Assembly (NCBI RefSeq): GCF_001039355.2
Contig: NW_019774036.1
Span: forward strand, 340,168 to 387,602
Reading direction: 5' to 3'
Length of the DNA: 47,435 nucleotides
DNA from: Lingula anatina
Lineage: Eukaryota > Brachiopoda > Lingulata > Lingulida > Lingulidae
Within the stretch, counting starts at the first letter, position 1. Every line of letters starts with the position of its first letter. This document shows, one piece after another, positions 21,014-33,576 of the stretch. A model generated the notes under the pieces. That model did no database searches and had not been told where the DNA came from. It saw only the letters and a program-made list of their open reading frames with translations. Position numbers and translations under genes: made by a program.

Positions 21014-21255
21014 GATTGTGATAAACTGTCGCCTTGAAGGTCAGAGGGTATGTTAGATACACAGCAAGGGAGTTTATTGTTAATTGTGATATACTGTTAC
21101 CCTGAAGATCAGAGGGTGTGTTTGATACACAGCAAGGGAGTTTATTGTTAATTGTAATAAACTGTTACCCTGAAGATCAGAGGGTGTGTTTGATACACAG
21201 CAAGGGAGTTTATTGTTAATTGTAATAAACTGTTACCCTGAAGATCAGAGGTTGG
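21014..21255 (+). repeat. 68-bp tandem repeat, about 3.5 copies
   Basis: gatacacagcaagggagttt recurs at 21056, 21124 and 21192, exactly 68 bp apart; the last two units are almost identical. Confidence 0.93.
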
Positions 21256-22331
21256 ATACAAGGGGTGAGGGGGTCCCTGTGTTACTAATGCCCACAGTTG
21301 TACTTGTGATTACAATTCACAGCCGCCCTGTGAGTCATGGGTCTATTTGTGCAGGGCATACAAAGTGAAGGGGGTGCCCATGTCTCTAGAATAGAATATA
21401 CATTATTTTCAGGAACATATTTGCTTGTAGAAGACTACCCCACTGGCACTTGATAATATCTTTAAGCCATGTGTACTAAGGGCTTATAGTGCAGTCCACG
21501 CCTCCACAGTGATATATGACAGAGGGATATATTTAATTTATATAAATATGTGAATGATAAGTTCTAATAATTTATGTACTAGAGGTATTTATCCCAGTTC
21601 TTCAATTGAGGTACTCTTTGGTAGACCTTGCTTAACTGTTACACTGCAAAGAGACACCAGTCATTGACAGCCTCAGCAAACCCTTGACAGCATTAAAGAG
21701 TAGAGACAATACAGACAGTCTCATGTCTAGATATGATTCGTGCCCCCAGTCACTATTTAAGTGGTGTATTTGTCCACTATAAAAGCTCTGTTTTTCTTGT
21801 CATAAGCTAGAATGAAACAGAATATTGATTAAAGGTATCCTTTCTGAGATTTCTCCATCAAACTGAATTTTCCTTAAAATTATCTAGAATAAAAAAATTG
21901 TCCACTGAAAAGTCAGTTGCTCAACCTTCCCTTGCAATGGGATTTGATGTTTACACCAGTTCTGATTATATTATTGAGTTTTAAATAAATAACGGTTCAC
22001 CAAGATTGAAGGTTGTTCTTGTACATTTCAGAAGGAATAAAAAGAAAACATTGACACCAGGAACTTATTTTATGATATTCATTCTCGAATTAAGATCCAT
22101 TTTTGAAGCAATAAAGGCCTGCTTTTAATTTTTCAGCTGGTTGAGAAGTATTCATTATCTTTTGATAATATCTCTCATTGATTCTTCATACTGTATGTTG
22201 AAAACACAACATAGAAATAACATTTATATGCTGTTATGAAGTTACAGTTGCCAGCAACATATCTAAAAGACCCTGGCTGTAATTCTATGAATAAGAAAAG
22301 AAAAATACAGTGTTTTTTTTTTCCATTTTAG
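21256..22331. other. Upstream of the first recognised Schnurri-like exon
   Basis: AT-rich; probably intron or 5' region of the plus-strand gene. No exon supported. Confidence 0.45.
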
Positions 22332-22409
22332 AGTCTGACTCAGATGTCCAAGGTCAGGTTGACCTGGAAGGCCCAGGGTCAAAGGTCAGCAAGACAGAGG
22401 TCACTTCAG
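22332..22409 (+). CDS. Schnurri-like, first coding exon recognised
   Basis: Acceptor ttccattttag|, donor TCAG|gtaaaa. Two bases complete a codon, then SDSDVQGQVDLEGPGSKVSK; ends in phase 1, in frame with the next exon. No domain. Upstream coding exons or the real start are probably further left, but none could be supported. Confidence 0.6.
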
Positions 22410-25400
22410 GTAAAAGCCAATTTATTATTTAATAAAATAAATTGATAAATAAAATAGATAAATGTGGGCAACATTTTGTGCCATTTTGCTTTGTGTCCCA
22501 GTTGATTTAGTTTTATCTTACTGTAACAATAATTTAATGATGTTACTGAAATTGATGTTGAATATTAAAAAAAAACAAACCTTGTGGTACATAAACTTTG
22601 GGGTTCGGTAGATTGAAAGAGTAGTTTTCTGAGATGAAAAAGACAACCATTTAGAAAACATTGCATTTTAAGATTGAGCTTTTCAGTTAACAGGCAATTT
22701 ATTTTATTTTTTTAAAAATATTAATTAATTAATTTAATTTATTTATTTCTCAGTTCTGATAAACGATAATATTAAAGAAATAGACATAAAAACAGATGAT
22801 GTGGAAACATTGTATTTACGATTGAACATTGTCTATGTTAGGTATGGGAACAAGGAGGAGAAGAGCTGTGAAGAAAGAAACAGAAAAGGCTGTCACACCA
22901 GGTGATGCAGATGTAATAGAAGCCACCCAAGAAAGTCCTGTCACCAAATCAACCTCTGTAGTATACCTAGCTGAAGATGGGTGTCAGGCAGTGAAAGGTC
23001 AGTGTTTAGCCAGTTCAAATGGAGCTGTCACAGTCATAGTATTCCTGAAAGTTTATGTTGGTCTTCATTGTAGTAAAAATTGCTTGAAATGATTGAAACT
23101 AATATTTCATTGTCTTTGTGAGAGTAAGTGGCAATACTTCTTTAATGTTTTGTGAAAGTAGTTCTTAAAACATTTTCAGTTGTTCCCACCCTGCCAAAGA
23201 AAGGAAGACCCCCTAAGAGTGATGGAAAGCGGGTTCGACCAAGCAGAAAAGGGAAGGCCCCCTCCCCAGGCAGTCTGGAGAAGAGGAACCTGTCACTGGA
23301 AGCCCTGCTGGAGGTGACGGGATCTGAGCTACAGAAAGTGAAACAAAGCCAGGACATTCAGTCTGACGCCTCACCACAGTCTCAACCAGCAACACAATCT
23401 CCTGCTCAAGGTGGGGCTCAACAAACGCAATCAGCATTAGGAGCACAGCCAGCACAACCAGCGCAACTAACACAATCTGTCAGCCAGCAGCCTCCACAAC
23501 TGCAACAAGTGAGTGGTACTATTGCCAAAGGGCTCACTGGTCAAGCGGCCAACCCTCTGATGAACCAGAGGCCAGTGGTCAGCGCCATTCAGGCCAAGTT
23601 GATTGTGGACGCAGCATCCACCAACTCCAGCATTCCGGCCACCATGCCCCCTCCCGTGTCCACCAGCGTCCAGCAGGTAAGTGTGACCGTCGTCCTGCAA
23701 GATGATCCTCAGATACTCTAAGTCTAGGATACTCTAAGTCTCAAGATTCCTGGATTTAAGGGGCTTTGTTCTGATCCACTTACATTTTTGGTCATTATTT
23801 GTTTCATGTATAGTACAAATATTTGGTGAGCTTGTCAGAGGTGACATCTTCTGTTTTGAAAGCATATATCTGTGTTGGCTATTTTGTCAATATTGTCATT
23901 GCTGATACAGCTCATGTTTTGAAGCATATTTGTCTCAGTAGAGCAGCCATGGATTGCAGGTCTTGCGCTACAGTTTTAGACACACTTCAAACCATGTTTT
24001 CAATATTTCATTTTCCAGGTTGTAAAAATACAGACGGGAGAAAGAGGCGTAGAGAAATATGAGCTGAAGTCAGAGACCCTGGAACAGCAGGGGTTGAAGC
24101 TGATCTACACCAAACACACCGCAGACGAGCCGGGGACCCCTTTGGCCCCCCCTGGACACCCCAGGAATGACATCATAGGGATCCGTCCCATGGTCCCCCT
24201 GGGGCAGTCTCCTGGCCCTGGACTTCCACCAGCTCTAGGTAACTAGTCTATGATGATGTGTGACTTGTACAATGCTTTGAATTAGCTGTTACGGTAATTT
24301 GTCACAAGTAGCACAGTGATGGATGAGAATCTGTGTGTGTGTGTGTGTAGTAAAGAGGTCAGAATTCAGGTTCCTGACATTGTATACTAAATGAAGCACT
24401 GTGGAAGTTTTTTACTGATACTGAAGACTGAAGTTTATTAAGCATAATTTACTATAATATGGTTCTTAAATAGAGATCAGAATTCAGATTCCTGGCATTG
24501 TCAGCCACAGGGTGGTCTACAAAAAATGACTTTCGAAATTGAGGTGAAAAGTGAAATCTGTCAGTTCTTATGGACCACCCTGCAAATAAAATCATGTCTG
24601 ATTCACTGCAACAGTTTCATTTGTTCCTTCCCCAGAGACCCCCAGGATAGGTCCAGGCAGGAAGAGAAAGCACCCTCCCAAACCTGGTAAACATATCTGT
24701 CCTTACTGTGGTCGTGGCTGTGCCAAACCCAGCGTGCTACAGAAACATATCCGGGCACACACAGGAGAGAGACCGTACCCTTGTGTGCCGTGTGGCTTCT
24801 CCTTCAAGACAAAAAGTAACCTCTACAAGCACTGCAAGTCCCGCTCACACCTGGTCAAAGCGGGCAATGCTCCTCCATCTGGAGACGGGATGAAATTAGA
24901 GGATGGAGACAACATGGAGGATGACAACATAGAGAGTGATGAAGTGGAGAGTGATTCTGAAGGTGACTCCGCCGGAGATGATAGCCTGGATACCAGCACA
25001 ACCAGTGAGACTTCGATATCAGAGACAAGAGTTTCTGGGCTGACATCAGGTGTCACCGTGGAAACCAGTGCCAAAGAGAGACTGCAGCAGATGATTCAGC
25101 AGCACAGGGCTGCAGTTGCCGCCGCATCAGGAACACAGCAGAGCATTCCGCTGGGGCGGAGTTTGTCCAGTCAGGGAAATGAAGTTATGTCAGGTCACAA
25201 GCCTGGAAACGACAATTTGACGGGTCAAAGGTCAGAGGTCAAGTTAATGAACTCTAGCAACCCTTCTCTGTCCACCCGGGTGGTCATGACAGAGAGGCAG
25301 TACTATGACATTGTGAACCCTGGAAAACCTTCACCCCAGACTGTCTTGGCAAATGCACTGCCATCTGGTGAAGGTCTGGAGATGCAGTATAATGTGTATA

Positions 25401-28400
25401 TCCCACAGAGTGCAGGTGGGACAAATTATCAGAAAATTGAAAAAACTTTTTTGAAATATGAGAATGACTCTGTGAACAGTATGGGGAACTCTGAACATTT
25501 AATAAGTCAGCCCACTGCTGCAGGAGGACTTGACAGTGGGGAGAAAGCTGCCGAGAAATTGCTCACAAGTTCAGTGGAAACATTACCAGATAAAACTGTG
25601 AAAGTCACAATTCAAGTTGCTCAAAAACCAGGAAGTGGAGGGAGTGGCAGAAGCACACCTAACACAATCAGGCAGGACTCCTCTAACACAATCAGACAAG
25701 ACTCCACTTCTTCATTACCAGAGTCCAATCTTGACACCACATATGCTGTGTCAGAGTCTCAGATCACAGAGATCCTGCCTGCAGCCGGTAAGGACCCTAA
25801 AGCTTCAAGGCCGGTGGACCACAAAAACATGACCCCTGAAATGCTCAGCGAGCGAATTACTCAGCTTATGGCAGCCAATCAGGAGATTGTCAACCAGCCA
25901 ATGGTGGAAGGGCCACGCCCAAAAATATCTCGACAGAATAGTGTGTCTAAAAGTGGGGGATCCACCCCCCTGGGGTCTAGTTCCCCCAGGGTGTTACAGC
26001 TGCAGGGAGGGGCTCATCCACTGTCAGTGTCTACTTCCAGTCAGATGGCTGGGGCGGGCTCCCCCAGGGTGGTCCACATACAGCCAGGGACACACCCCCT
26101 AGGTCTGAATACACCAACTCACATTCCACCTTCCTCAAACGGCACCACGGCACCCAGTGCCCCATTAGCTAAACCTCCCACTGGAAACCCTCCCCAAACC
26201 CTGGAACCACATCATTTTTTAGGGGTGGGCGGGGCCTTGGGGCGACCTCCGGACAAACTGGGTCAACCTGACCCTCAAGGCAAGCATTCTCATGGAGCGC
26301 CCAGTTTGCTGGATCCTCAACAGATACAGCAGAACCTCCTCCAGACTATGGAGACTGCAGGCAGGAGTGGCGCTGAGACACACACATCTGATGTTCTCTC
26401 CACAACACCACAGGAGATCAAAATTCAGATTAAACTGGGGAAATCTGTGGTATCCTGCCAATCAGGAGGGGGTGTGGCATCAACCAGCCAATCAGGAGGA
26501 GGCGTGGTGTCAGCTAACCAATCAGAAGGGACCAATGTAGTGATTAGTCAGGTGGGAGGACGGCTGTCTTCATTATCCGAGTGTCAATCAACAGTTCTTC
26601 CTCCTGCGAGTGTGTATTTCACCAAGCAGGCAGCAGGATCCCCATCTCTCCTAAGCTCAATGATAGCTCAGCCAGGATTGGTCACTCCTGCTCTGTTACA
26701 GACAGCCAAGAGTGCACTAGGACAGGGTCAAGGTCAAAATATGAATACTGAAGCCCAAGGTCATTTCATGGCTGAATCGTGTCAAAGTCAAGTGATGACC
26801 CAGATTCAGGTTACTCCAGATTCACTAAGGAAAGGTCAGATGACAAAACCACAAGTTATATGCCCCAGCCATGTTCAAGGTCATGTGTCAGAGCAGCATC
26901 ACCCAGTTTCAGTCGCTGTCAGTGTGAGTTCTTCTAATAATTCTGACTCTGTAGTCACCAGTGGTGGTGGTGGTGGTGGTGGTGTTATGAGTCCAGACCC
27001 TTCACAGGGGAGTGTTATCAAGGACCTTCTTCTCAAGGGCAGGAACACGGCGGCCCATTGGGTGGCGTCCAGCATACGGCAGGGTGGTACCACAGTGCCA
27101 GTCCAGCCATTGGGGGAGGACGTGACCAGCAGTGGAGTACACACCCCTCTGGACAGCTTTGGGCCCTATCACTGCACAGGCTGCAACACTTCATTCCGTA
27201 AGCCAGAGACCCTGGCCATGCACCGAGGCAACTACTGCACAGGTGCCAGCATGCCCCAAGATGGCGGCATTCCTGGGAGCATGGGACTTGTGAGTTTGGG
27301 AGAACAAGGGAGAGATGCCACTCTTGCCTCTGAACAGAGGGTGGCCAGAGAAAGGGCAATTATTCAACGATTTTTTCCAGAAATTACTCCAACTCAGGGC
27401 ATCGTACCCCCTGTCTCTACCTCGGCATCTGCAGCACCAGCCACCAGTACCACAGCAGTGCTATCTGGTGAGGATTCTGGTGTTGCCGATGGAAGTGCAC
27501 CCAGGAAAAAGGGAAGACCTAAAGGTTCTAAGAATAAACCAAAGGACAAGGATGGAAATAAAATAAATGGGCCATCACAGATATCAGTGGCTCCATCTAG
27601 CGGCGGGTGTGGTGTGAATCTGATTGGGCAGTCCTATGTTCAAGGTGAAGGTCAGGGATCTGTTATAAAGTCGGTGGACACTACAGGCGTTGCAGCTACA
27701 ATAGCTCGCCAGGATTCCAAAGAAGGGACACGTCCTCCGCCACTTAATATAGCACTGGCACAGGTTGCAAGGGATGCTGGAATAGCAAGTAACACAAGCT
27801 CCCCTGTTACACCCAACACGGGAGAAGGGACTCCACAAGCTCTGTGGAAGCTTAGATTAAAAGGGAAACTTTTAATGCGAAGGTCAATGAGTGTTGAAAG
27901 AATGCTGTCACAAGAAGGGGATAAAAGTGCCAATAATACTCCAACACCAACCAAAGTTGTCAGTACCTTGACATGTCCACTGCCACCTGAGGCACCAAAG
28001 ATACATGCAGTGTCATCTTTAATGGGACATGGTTCAAAAACCCTTCCATTGTCATTTTCTTCTGATTCAGTAAATTCAGACGGTAACAAGGGCAATACTA
28101 GTGACAATACAAGATTAACTAAGGTCATAGAACATAGCCGCAGTAAACATTGCCCAGGGACTGACAGCAGAGATGATTCTATTACAGACTCCATTCTGGT
28201 CAGTGCAGGTCCTCTGTCTTCACAGAGACGGAGACTGAACAGTGTGTCCCAAGTGGCCAGTCCCATGATTCCTCTGGCTCAGGCAGGGCTCATGCCCCTC
28301 CGTGCTGGACGGTTAGTACAGGGCGGTGAGAGCACTTCTGTGAGATCTGTCTCTTCATCTCCTAACATGAGTTCTTTAAACATTGCGACAAATAGCGGCA

Positions 28401-31400
28401 ACCAGTTGTCGTTTCCTGCACTTCCTCTAACGACGCCTGTGGCTCATCCCCCATTGCTACCCCAAGCTATGATGATGCCGCCTATAGGCCGTGCACGATG
28501 GCACCCTGATTCAGCAACAGCAGAATTACATTCTCTGTCTCCAGGAGCCGCTGCAGGTCAGAGGTCACAGGTGACAGGTCAGAAGTCACCAATTACAGGT
28601 CAAAGGTCACCTGTGAAGATTTCTAACGCGGGCACCCCAGTTACTCCTACTACCCCAGTGACAGGTCAGATGTCACCAGTAGAGGGCACCACATCAGGTC
28701 AGAGGTCAGTGATAAGGTCACCAACAGAGGGCACCTGTGGAGAAGACAGCCCCAAGAAGTCATCTCCACAGGCTGCTAACTTACTTCTTGTGTTACTGGG
28801 TCACAGTTACCCCAGTCTGCGGGCAGACACACACACCAGCTTCTGCTGCGTACAGCGACCACAACCAATGTACGTGAAACAAGGACATAAGAAAATATCC
28901 ATGTACTCCAACTGGCAGACGGCCTCCATCAATCCTATCCCTGCAGGCCTCACTACTGCTCAAATGCTTGCTTTATATGACTCACGTCAGTGGATTATCT
29001 CCACTCCGACTTTCATGATATCTGCACTGTCAGAACCAAAGAAGGGGTTGCTAACACATTCCAGTTACTGGAACTTCTACAGCAAGCAGAGAGAGGAGAT
29101 GACACAACAGGTGGAGACACTGTCACAGCACAGTCAACTGACTCCACAAACCGTGGATCCACATAAAACTCAGCCTGAAAACCAGGGGGAGACACTTCAG
29201 CAAGATAAGCTGGTAAAGGCTGTGACTACTGAAACGTCTGTGAAGAGAAATGGAGATTTTAACACTGGCAGAGATTCCACTGGCGATACAGTTGAAATTA
29301 AGATGGAGGTCACTACACCTGTCAAATCAGAGACGTCAGAGTCCTCATCGCAAAGCCTCAGTAGTGGACACTCTGGGCATTCTGGTGACCTTGACATGAC
29401 CTTGACCCCTGCTAGCTCCAATAAGTCATTCACTGGCGGCTATGTGTCCAAGGAGGAGTATGTGTACATCAGGGGGAGAGGCAGAGGGAAATATGTGTGC
29501 GAAGAGTGCGGAATTCGCTGCAAGAAACCCAGCATGCTGAAGAAGCATATTCGGACGCACACAGATTTCCGTCCCTATCACTGCCGCCATTGCAACTTCT
29601 CGTTCAAGACCAAGGGGAACCTGACCAAACACATGAAGTCTAAGACACACCATAAGAAGTGCATGGAGCTGGGCATTGTCCCTGTCCCCGTCACCGTGGA
29701 CGACTCGCAGATTGACCCCAGGGCACTGGCCAAACAGATTGAGGTCAGTAACAGTTTCCTTATACAACATAGTACTAATCTAAAGACAAAATATATTAAG
29801 TCTCACACTGGACACTTATGTTTTTTAAAAGAATTTTTCCTTTTGAACATCACATCTAGGTGAATTGTAAGTTACATTTTGATGTAGTTCTATGTCCATA
29901 TCACAGTGTATTGTTCCCTCAAGGGTTCTGTGGAAAGGATTTCTTAAGTCACCATTATGCCCCCATATTGCAGACTCTAGAGACCTTTAGCACTGTCTTT
30001 AATGTAAAGTCTTAAAATAATCACAACTTGAACCTGCTAGGTTTTAGGGCCAGTTAGTGCATTTGTGTGGGTGTGGCACTCATAAAAATGTTAGGAAAAT
30101 TAAGGTGAAATATCTCCTTGATGAAAACATGGAAAAAGTTACTGAAGAAGTCCGATCTGAAATCATTTGTGGAGGTTTTCATTTTCCTTGGATACATCCT
30201 TTGACCCATTTTTCAGTCTATTGGGGGATTTGATTTCAAGTTTATGGTTAGCAATTTTGCTCCAGCTTTGTTTCCTAAAGGTCATGAAACTATGCACTTA
30301 GTGCTTTATTGTGATGTTACTTAAATTGAAAACTCTTTAGAACTCAAAACTGAACTAAGGGAAATGTGTTCTTGCTGAAAACTTTGGGATCACGAAGAAC
30401 AAAAAAAGACCACATGTTCATTTTTTTTTTTATTTTTCAGATTTCCAAAGAAAGTAAAATCATTGAAGAGGAAAATGGTTCAGAGGAGGATGGTACAGAC
30501 AATGACGAGGATGATGAGAGTGACGACGAGGAGGAAGACGAGGACTCCAGTGACTGCGATGGTCTCCTCATTGATGAGGAGCGTGAGGATGAGGATGTGC
30601 GAGGAAGACAGCATGAGAGGAAGATGGGAGTAGTGAAGAGGCCACGGAAGAGAGTGGAATCTGAGAGCAGTGTTGGGAGTACACCCAAGTGAGTATCAGT
30701 GTGTAAAACACGGGGAAAATTTTCAGGATTATACCCAATTTCAGTATTTTCAGTCTTCATTTTGACCTTTTTTTAAACGTCTACATGCCATGAGGAATTG
30801 CAAATGTGCGTGTTCAGGATTTTCAGTTTTTACAACTTTCACCCATGGTATTGATTGTATGGTTATTCACGCTTCAGTTAACCTACCTAGTCCTGCTGTG
30901 ATGTGTATCATGGTCACTTATACATGTACATGTGCAGACTTCTACATTCATGTCCCCCCCTCTTTCTCACTGATGAGGGAATTTGAGGTTTTTAAATCCT
31001 TTTCAATGGATTTCAAACGATTTAAGGAGAAAAGGATGCATACCGTCTTTCTCAGCTTTTCAGGCTAAACTAAGATTGTAGTCTTTTACGGGGTCAGATT
31101 TGAAAATGTTTTCTGACAGTCTTCCAAATTATCTTTGTTGACCCATCCTCCAATTTTGATTGTCTTTTTACAGATTGAATTAGATGCCCATCTATGTAAA
31201 CTTAAAAATTCTGCCTGTCTTCTGGAAGACCCAGAAGACTGTCTGCCACGGTTTTATCAACTTCTCTCTTTTATCAAAATCCTTGGGTAGTTTCCCTTTC
31301 TTTTTGAGTAAATTAACAACAAGATTAAAACTTGAGGTGCATAGACTATGTCCTGACTAAAATAATGAATGACAAATAAAAGTATCAGAAAGACAATATT

Positions 31401-33543
31401 GGAAAGGTACCACACTCATATACCTGTAGAGATGTACATAGATTGCTTGTGCATTCTGGCACAGTGAAAGAACAAACCAAAGAGAGAAGTACCAGAGAGA
31501 GAAGTACCAGATATCCCACTCCCCCCAGACATCTTAGGCCATCATGCCCATGGCATAATTGGTCTTTAGAGTGAGATAAGTGAAAAGAAAGAGATAACAG
31601 GAGTGGTGTCTGTTGTCATGTCCAGATAATGACCAGTAGCTGTGGACTATCTGCTGACCACACAGGTGCCACCATGATTGAACTTGGAAGACAGGAGACA
31701 TAGAGACTGGACAACTTGGGGTCAGGTGGGGTGCGGGGGGGGGGGGGGGGGGGCTACCTGGTGAAATCAGGGAATAGACATAAACTGCTGTAGAGGCTCT
31801 TTTCCTACTCACCAGGCTGGTGAACACCAGATGGCAGCATTTAAAAAATGGACAGTGTCAGTTTGTATTTTTACTGCATACCTTGTCTTTAGATTAGGAA
31901 GCCAGATTTGTGGGAGAAGGGGGGGGGGGAGAGAGGGGGGCGCTGTCCATTGATGCCTGATACAGGGACGGTAGATACCCCTAGAGTTATTTATCTGACA
32001 CACTTAAATTTATTTTTAAAAAAGTATTTTATTTACATCTGTAGGTACTTGGAGATTGATAGACATTTTTCAATGTTTTGATAAACATTTTACGATAAAT
32101 TAGCACATATTTATTTATTTATTTATTAACTGTCATTTTTTAAATAAATCAAAATCAGAATATCTTAATTCCATCATATCAAAGTATTGGAATAATGAAA
32201 ATGTTTTAAATCTGTGGACCAAACTCTACTAACCACCGAGCACAGACAGTCGTCTGCCTCATGGCAGTGAGGGAGGCAGAAGTAATGATCTTAAGGAGCT
32301 ATGTGCCCAATTATGTCCCTGCCATTCCATTATCACCCCTCTATCAGTTATTAGTTAACAAGGATAATAAGCTGTTTCCCATTGCATGTGATGATTATTT
32401 AATTATGACATATAGAAACACAGGAAGGCCACGGTGTGAGGGAGGACTGTCTGGAATTATTATTATCTGGAGATTAGATGATCCACTGGCTTGAACAGAG
32501 AGACAGGGAGAGAGAGAATGCTAGAGAGAGGGAGGGAGAGAGAGAGCTAGAGAGTGCTAGAGAGAACGTGCTTAAGAGAGAGAGAGAGAGAGCTAGAGAG
32601 AGAAAGAGAGAGAGAGAGAGCTGGGGAGAGAGAGAGAGTGAGTGCTAGAGAGAGAGAGAGAGTACCAGCAAAAAGAGAGAGAGATCAGTGTGTGTGTCGT
32701 ATTTTAACCCGTGAAGCCGACCTGCAGAAGTAAAGAAATCATCTATGGAATGTAAAAACATTTGTATGGATAAGAAAAAGAATCTTCGGAAAATATAAGG
32801 AAGACATAAGATCAAAGAAAAATATGAGAAAGGAAACAATATGATGTAATCAGCAGTGAAAACTGGAAACTCTAAAGCAACAGGAGACGGAAAAAAAAAG
32901 ACCTCAAAAGGATAAAATCATTCATAAACTGTGCCCTGTGAGAAATAATAGTAGCTGGTTTGTGTCACTGTAAAGGCTCTAGTAAACAATAGACATCACC
33001 ATAAGCAACATTTAGACAGGCAGATATTGAGTAGCTGAATTTGAAACTCTGTTCTGGTACAGTTCATATGGAATGAAGCCTGTGTATCCCAGTCTACCTA
33101 CACTATATGGGGAGTTAATGGTTTATAAGATGTCTGTGTGGAGGAGCCCCAGGTAAGCAGTGACAGAGAGGGAGAGAGAGTACCCTCTACCAGGGCGACT
33201 GATAGATTTTTACGGATATTCACAGATATGTCTCTAGCTAGATAGATTGTCATTTTAACTCTAAGTGACTTAGAGTTAAAATGACAATCTATCTAGCTAG
33301 AGACATATCTATGAATATCCGTAAAAATCTATCAGTCGCCCTGGTAGAGGGTAGAGAGAGAGAGAGAGAAAGAGGGAGAGGGGACATGAGGACAAGTACT
33401 ATATGGGAGTTAATGGTTTATAAGATGTCTTTGTGGAGGAGCCCCAGGTGAGCAGTGAGAGAGAGAGAGAGCAAGCACTATATGGGGAGTTAATGGTTTA
33501 TAATATGTCTGTGTGGAGGAGGCCGAGGTAAGCAGTGACAGGG

Positions 33544-33576
<33 letters not shown>

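Noticed and set aside
27652-28266. 204-codon minus-strand ORF opposite the giant exon
   Set aside because: Shadow of the plus-strand coding sequence; no independent motif.
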